Positions 58,569-64,000 of a stretch of DNA of 64,000 nt are shown one piece after another; positions within the stretch are counted from its first letter, which is position 1; the number at the start of each line of letters is the position of its first letter. The stretch is from positions 1,922,001-1,986,000 of the forward strand of contig JAUDYN010000009.1 in the NCBI GenBank assembly GCA_030407005.1, given 5' to 3'. Under the pieces are notes generated by a model. That model was given only the letters and a program-made list of their open reading frames with translations, was not told where the DNA came from and did no database searches. The position numbers and the translations under genes were made by a program. This DNA comes from Desarmillaria ectypa (Eukaryota > Basidiomycota > Agaricomycetes > Agaricales > Physalacriaceae).

Positions 58569-59374
58569 ATGTCTATTTCTTCATCTCGCTCGTCGCGAAT
58601 TTCTGCAGAATCCAAGGTTCTCGACCATGCTTTTATTACCGCAGCATCCTCGCTCCGCTGCAGAGCGCCTTGCCCAGCTTTGAACACGCTTGCAAATCAC
58701 GGATATATGTGGGCGTTCTCCATTTTTAACATCGTTAGTAGCTCATTTAGTGCTACTCTAGCTCCCGAGATGGGCAAGATATCGCCTTTTTCGACCTCAT
58801 TAGAGCCATTGTACATGTCTACAACCTTTCTATCCTGCTCACCCTTCTTCTTGCTCTCCCTGGCTACATCCTCTACGGTACCTTCTATTTCACAGGCTGG
58901 CCGTGGCGGTGGACTTGGGTGCTGAGTCTCGCGGCCCTTTCAGACTTTGGCGCCTCCAAACTTGCTCACCGAGCCTCCCTCGTTCACGTGAACCGTCCGT
59001 CTCACTGTCCTGACGCTGAGCTCCTCGGTGCCTTGCTCAGCGCCTCTCCTTCTGGACTGTCCATACATGACTTTGCCATGGCTCGTGTCAAACGCGAGGC
59101 CACCCTTGAGAAGCCGATGAATTGGTGGCATGAGCAGGTTGCGCTAGGCGAGAGTGGACTGTCGTGGCTATTATTCTGCGATGGTAGCGATGACAAGGCT
59201 ACTGTGCCGGTGGGGAGGCTGAGACAGTTCTTTGGTCAAGAAAGGCTTCCTGATGGCTGGTGGGAGCATGTCAGGCCGCAGCAGCCAATTGGGCTGTTTA
59301 AGGCGAGGAAAATAGCAAATGAGGTGCAGAAGGATATGGCGGTTATCCGAGGCAAAGATGCCAAGTCAGACTAG
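58569..59374 (+). CDS. Heme-thiolate peroxidase / peroxygenase family protein, degenerate acid-base motif
   Basis: Two exons, 58569-58708 and 58762-59374, about 250 residues. The family's heme-ligand motif is present (CRAPCPALNTLANHGY), and the intron joins ISRDGQDIAFFDLI, a typical next block. Later parts: IVHVYNLSILLTLLLALPGY, a likely membrane-associated helix; ASLVHVNRPSHCPDAELLGA; LSIHDFAMARVKREATLEKP; ESGLSWLLFCDG; RLPDGWWEHVRPQQPIGL. Where active members have Glu-His/Gly-Asp for acid-base catalysis and Mg binding, this protein reads Ala-His-Arg (58964-58972, in KLAHRASLVH). No signal peptide follows the ATG at 58569. The open frame continues upstream with a hydrophobic stretch (CFYFLVYLSPVALSAARIF) but no ATG, so a longer N-terminus from an unseen exon is possible. 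Peroxygenase activity is doubtful. Confidence 0.75.
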
Positions 59375-59509
59375 TCTGTTACGTATCATATACTGAGCAT
59401 ATGGACTCGCTACATTCTACTATATAACTAGCTATTCTAGATAACTCATGATATAACTCGACCCTATTATTTGCCGGATTTCTGGTATATTTTATACCGA
59501 TTCTACGGT

Positions 59510-60327
59510 TCAATGTTCTATAGATTGAAGGTAGACACGAAGCTTTTCAAGCGCTCTATATCGATGTGAAATTTTGTTCTTCGCATCTGATGGCATTTCA
59601 GCGTAGCTGTGAAGTATTCATTCAGCAGGATAATCAATGGGGAGTAGAGTGTACTCACGTCAAATCGCTGCCATCGGGCTGAAATACGGCGTCCCATCCG
59701 AATACTCCAGGTCCTCTTGCAGGCACGATGGAGCCGTCCGTTCGTCCTTCGAAAAGGTGCACCTCCTTCCCTGTGATTGAATATGAACAGAGCGGATATA
59801 ATTGGCGAGAAATAGATAACCTGGTCCTTCGCAGTACGCAAAAGTGCACAAGGCCCACGCAGCCTTTGTTGGAAAGCCAACCAGGAGATTGTTCAAACCT
59901 TCATGGCCGAGATCAGCAAGGAAGTACTTGATGTATGGACCTGGGAGGCCTTTAAGAGCCTCAAAGCAGAGGGCGGTGTCTTCCGTTATGCATGGTCCGT
60001 TAAGCTAGTCGACGATCAGTGTACGGTTTTTTATGACTTGAGGACAAAGCTCACTAGTTCTGCGGCTTTGCTGCATTTAGCTCTGGCTACCTCTTGAGTA
60101 GTGCCTTGTATTTCTTCGACTGGAAGGGTCGGTTGTTACGGAAGGATAGCCGAAGAATATGACGCACTGTCTAGACTTTTGGAGTCAATCTCGACTGGCA
60201 CAGGGCCAGATGACAGGATGGCCTTGACTTCCTTGAGTTTGTTGGCGTTACCGGTGACGAATACTGCAGATACTGTTATTCTGTGTCTTCAATCTGGAAA
60301 AGTATAGTAGTACGCACTTAGAGACAT
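59510..60327 (-). CDS. HAM1: Inosine triphosphate pyrophosphatase (ITPase, Ham1)
   Basis: ATG 60325-60327; a 10-nt first exon (MSL) joins over GTGCGT...ATAACAG to [20 protein letters not shown], the substrate-phosphate motif. Further blocks: [106 protein letters not shown] and, after a last intron, [20 protein letters not shown], ending SIEH with TGA at 59510-59512. The enzyme hydrolyses ITP, dITP and XTP to monophosphates and keeps deaminated purines out of nucleic acids; cytosolic homodimer. Lys, Glu and Asp of the family's active site are all visible. About five exons. Converges with the peroxygenase-like gene (136 bp) and diverges from the OTU gene. Confidence 0.95.
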
Positions 60328-61000
60328 TATTATGAGTCAGGATGAAATGATGGTGATCGGCCTAGGCCGATTCATCAAATAAAAATTTAAAACTTCTAGA
60401 AATAGACATACACGCGTTCACGGCGTGCTCCTGCTCCCGTGCCGTATCGATCCGCAACGATACGCGAAGAGGTCTACTCTAGTCCTTATATGCCAGGCTT
60501 GTATTGTCTCTCCCTGAATTTTCGCGTCTTGTGCGTATGACCGCGACACAATCACGGCCAGATGACGACGGAATTATTTCACCTTGGAAACTGTTTCCGT
60601 AGTTTCAGATCGACAGATAGCTTGTTCAAAACAGAGACATAACGCCCACATGAGCTGTCCGAAGTCCTCAAGTCATGATTTTACAGCATGTATCATGATG
60701 TGAATGGATCAATCTGTCACAGACGTATCACGGCTTCACGGTCTCGACCCGGAAAATTGTGGGGCACTTGGGGAACTACAGCACCTGGAGGCATCCATAT
60801 ACCCTGGGCACGCTAGCTCCGAAATGGAGAGCAGCGCTGGAGGGGCTAGCTGGAGAGTGGTGCCGAGTTCCGGCAGCGGAGGCTTTCAGCAGAAGCACAG
60901 CCAAATATTGCCACCGATGAGGTATCCGGGGTCTTTCTTGATCAGGCGAGACCCCGATTTGAGAATCCCCTCTTGAACATTTACTACCATCACCTCTACT
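60328..61000. promoter_or_regulatory. Divergent promoter region, HAM1 / OTU gene
   Basis: About 670 bp between divergent start codons. A 90-codon plus-strand frame (60704-60976) has an ATG but low coding character and no splice link to the OTU gene. No specific site recognised. Confidence 0.35.
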
Positions 61001-62733
61001 ATGGGCTCTGCAAGGCGAAGTAACTGTCAGTTTTCCCTTCCTGTAGGCTGTTTTCAGCTAATATCGAGCTCGCAGTACGCTCTCGAACGACTCGTTCATC
61101 GAAAGCCAAGGTGTGTTCATTCAGCTGCTTTTTAACTATGATGGGTCAAGGATCCTTATATGGCAATTTACAGCTTTTGACCGATCCCACTTCGTCCACC
61201 GCCGAATTACAGAGTCAGCTGCGGTCACTGGGCCTCTATGCCGCGCCGACGATTGGTGACGGAAATTGCCTTTTTCGCGCTCTTTCCGATCAATACTACG
61301 GCTCTCCGTCGCGACATGCGCAAGTTAGGCGCGATGTGTGTGATTGGATTGCTAAACACCGTGAACGGTACGAGGGCTTCGTCGACGTGGACGAATTCGG
61401 GAGTGGGAAGGAGGGTTTGGAAGGGTACTTGAGGGGCATGCGGGAGAATGGTAAGTATGCGATTCGTTTACGTCCGCCTTGGTTGTGTTTGATTTACGTT
61501 TTCAGCTACTTACGGCGGCCATATGGAACTTTCTGCGTTTGCACATCTTACGAAACGGAACATCAAGGTCGTCCAGCCCGGCCTAGTCTATGTCATTCAA
61601 TGTGAAAGTCCCAAGACGCCGCACACTCCTGCATCCATCATCAAGCAAGAGGAGGATGAACAGGTGATGGACCTCGATGGATTGAACGATCGCGGCCATA
61701 GAAGGATAAGACGGGAGAAGAAGCGCGCCGACAATGTCGAGGAAGAAGGAGACCCCCCGGACGGCGAAGACGAGGAGGGTACCAGTGGGCCAACAATTTA
61801 TGTTGCGTCAGTCACCATCTCCATTCATTTTGCTTCAACGTCCTTATATTTCTTAGATACCATGACTGGGAACATTTCTCCTCTATCCGTAACCTTCGAG
61901 GCCCCCATGTTGGACTGCCATGTATTCAGGAAACACAGGCGTCCGATGAAGACGGCGATATCATTCCCTCGTCTCCGGCGATATCGAAGAATGCGAAGAA
62001 GCGGGAATTAAAGAACGCAATGAAGAGAAAGACCGTAGCCAAAGTTAAACTGCGTCTTTCACATCCGTCACCAGCTGATCCCAGTCAAGTCCCTCTACCC
62101 ATCACGCCGGCACGCTCGGTTTCTCCTGTTTCAACATACACATCACCTCCACCGTCGACTTCGCCTACCCCTGCTCCTCCTAATCTTAACTCACTACTGC
62201 CCCCTTCCAGGCTGCAACGGTCACCCAAGCGGTCATTCGACGAAACATCGACGTCGGGCTTATCCGAAACTACAGACACCTCCAAATCTCAAGAAGAGGA
62301 TGAGCGTGAAGGACGAGCTAAACGAACACGTACCAACGCCGTTATCCAAGCGATCATCGATGATTTCGACGAACCGTTGTCAGAGCTTTCTTCGTCTGAA
62401 TCAGAAAACGACGGCGACGACGACGAGCAGTCACCGCCACGCACTACGCCTTCGTTATCACCTGCCTCCTCGGCCGCTTCGTCCTCGGAGTCATCGTCAT
62501 CACGAGGTTCTCCTGCGCCTGTTATCGCGGAGAAACCGATGACACGGCGACAACGGAAACGATTGGGGCTACCCAAGAGCCGTCCGAGTGCTGGAAAAAT
62601 CATCATCCCGGGGGGACGCTATGTCCCAAGAGGTGGTGTCCATGTGACAAACGTTGACGCCGAAGATGAGGAATGGCGGCGTAACGGCAGCGGGCGGGTC
62701 GACGTAAGAGGGTTCCGAGAGCTCAAGATATAA
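61001..62733 (+). CDS. OTU-domain cysteine protease (deubiquitinase, OTUD3-like)
   Basis: ATG 61001 (MGSARRSN). Two small exons join to LLTDPTSSTAELQSQLRSLG, then the catalytic block IGDGNCLFRALSDQYYGSPS (Asp and Cys), QVRRDVCDWIAKHRERYEGF, GLEGYLRGMREN; an intron gives ATYGGHMELSAFAHLTKRNI. A last intron leads to YHDWEHFSSIRNLRGPHVGL, which supplies the catalytic His. The long C-terminal half is low complexity: Pro/Ser/Thr-rich, acidic Ser clusters and basic patches, with a conserved MTRRQRKRLGLPKSR near the end. Stop at 62731-62733. Five exons, about 500 residues. The layout (N-terminal OTU, long disordered tail) matches OTUD3/OTU-family enzymes that trim ubiquitin chains; linkage preference unknown. 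Confidence 0.92.
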
Positions 62734-63104
62734 GACCTGCGGGCCAGGCTGTTGGTATATCTGCTTTTTTCTTCTCAGTCAACTCACGCATCATTGCATT
62801 TGCATTGCATCGAACTTTTTCTAGCACATTTGTTACTTATTTGCCAATTTGTTCATACATTTACAAGTATCATCAGCAGTACAATAGTATTTTTAGAGAC
62901 ACGCAACAATCACGACTTTCATGAATCACAACAGTGTACCCTTATGTGCAGAGAGTAGAATTCATGAGTAAGAGGATTGGGCTATTTTTATTGTGTATTT
63001 ATTCAAATATACATTTTGATTTTGTACCACCATCTTGGAGCAATCGAGCTCCTTTCCTTCGACCACTATCACCGTGTAACGACTGACAACTTATTCAAAC
63101 GACA
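62734..63104. other. Intergenic region
   Basis: About 370 bp between tandem plus-strand genes: OTU 3' UTR and REX4 promoter. AT-rich from 62800 to 63020. Nothing else recognised. Confidence 0.5.
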
Positions 63105-64000
63105 ATGGCCGGCGAGGAGAAAACGGGCACGCAGAAAAAACGACCGTCGGCATCGTCGAATTGGCTTGCGCTTCAGAAGGTATTGCTGGGTCAATTCTTA
63201 CAGTATCGTCTGCTTATTGAATAGGAAGAAATTACCTAGCTCAACGTCTCGCGAACAGCCCAGGAAGCGGCGGAAGACAGAGCATTCTCGGTCTCCCAGC
63301 GTCAACTCATTTGCCTCTCTTGCGCTTCCCGAAGAAGTACCAGAGCCACCACCGTCTTCAACTTCAGATTTGAAGAATGGGGAATCACTGTCTGCCCTAC
63401 GATGTATGGTCGCAGGAGATGTCTCGTACACTGATGCGCAGAAAATGTGAGTTCTGTATGCCTGTCGTCTCTGCATTGAAATTGAAGGAAAGTTTCGTAG
63501 GCCGGGAAAATACCTCTCGATAGATTGCGAGATGGTGGGTATAGGCATTGATGGGTCCGAGTCGTCGTTGGCGCGGGTGACGGTGGTCAATTTCTATGGA
63601 GCGGTGCAGATGGATGAGTTTGTGAAGCAGAAGGAAAGAGTGGTGGATTATCGGACGCGGTATAGTGGGATCCGTCCGTCGGATATGACCAAAGGTATGC
63701 TTGTTGTATGTTGTGATGTTTTCTTGACTCACGACGACCAGCAAAACCGTTCGAGGAGGTGCAAAAACAGGTATCAGACCTGCTGCAGGACAGGATATTG
63801 GTGGGGCATGCGGTGTATAATGATTTGAAGGTGTGGTGCTCAATGTTGCGAAGCAAGTGCTTGATCTTATACAAATTACCTCAGGTCCTCCTTCTCTCAC
63901 ATCCGCGAAGTCAGCTTCGCGATACGCAGTATTATGCTGGGAAGTTCAAGGTGGTGAAAAGCCGTTTTGTTGCCCTTCGAAATCTAGTAAAGCAGGAGCT
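63105..64000 (+). CDS. REX4: RNA exonuclease 4 (3' partial at window end)
   Basis: ATG 63105 (MAGEEKTGTQKKRPSASSNW). The first intron ends at an unusual acceptor, AATAGGAAG, joining LALQK to KLPSSTSREQPRKRRKTEH; the nearer AATAG would put a stop in frame. A disordered basic N-terminus is followed, after an intron, by GKYLSIDCEMVGIGIDGSES (Asp and Glu of the first exonuclease motif), RVTVVNFYGAVQMDEFV, YSGIRPSDMTK and, after introns, KPFEEVQKQVSDLLQDRILV and GHAVYNDLK (third motif Asp). It runs off the right edge in LSHPRSQLRDTQYYAGK. DEDDh 3'-5' exonuclease of the Rex4/XPMC2 type, nucleolar, linked to pre-rRNA processing. The final motif lies outside the window. Confidence 0.92.

Noticed and set aside
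60704..60976. 90-codon ATG-started frame in the HAM1/OTU promoter
   Set aside because: Gly/Ser-rich chance product with no link to the OTU gene; not conserved as far as I can judge.

Overview
The window is from a filamentous basidiomycete, most likely an Agaricomycete. Genes are cut by many short introns of about 45-65 nt with GT...AG ends and CTRAC-like branch sites. Several lineage markers are present: a DUF6535 membrane-protein relic, a heme-thiolate peroxidase/peroxygenase, a deuterolysin, an RTA1-family protein and F-box proteins of the mushroom type. I see no CRISPR array, rRNA gene, complete tRNA gene or autonomous transposon.

Layout. 1-7.3 kb holds the 3' part of the calcium-channel gene CCH1, convergent with eIF3a (TIF32, 7.5-10.7 kb). 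10.7-16.2 kb is gene-poor, with doubtful small or decayed ORFs. 16.2-26.6 kb is accessory: a small Ser-rich GPI-type protein, an MDR enoyl-reductase-like protein, a deuterolysin (M35), an RTA1-like membrane protein, a purine-rich repeat tract next to a tRNA-like 3' half, and a Ran1-type kinase. 26.7-35.2 kb is a decay zone: a truncated frameshifted copy of the F-box gene at 31.1 kb, an ORF broken by one stop, a Cys/His-motif protein, the intact F-box gene and a broken DUF6535 gene. 35.2-38.3 kb has a single-pass membrane protein and a sugar transporter.

38.8-50.6 kb is mainly housekeeping: DIB1/DIM1 (U5 snRNP), a three-CCCH-finger RBR ubiquitin ligase ending in a CaaX box, prefoldin subunit 5 divergent from a DENND11/LCHN-like gene, a SIRT5-type sirtuin and an LTB4-dehydrogenase-like MDR enzyme. 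51-55 kb is degraded again: a possible FunK1-like locus and a membrane-protein pseudogene with three in-frame stops. 55.5-64 kb has a second sugar transporter, a peroxygenase-family gene divergent from it, ITPase (HAM1), an OTU deubiquitinase divergent from HAM1, and the 5' part of REX4.

The genes do not form one pathway. The pattern is a conserved housekeeping backbone (translation, splicing, proteostasis, nucleotide hygiene, rRNA processing) with secreted, transport and expanded-family genes and their relics between. Exon joins were worked out by eye from reading frame, splice consensus and family conservation, so single boundaries may be off.
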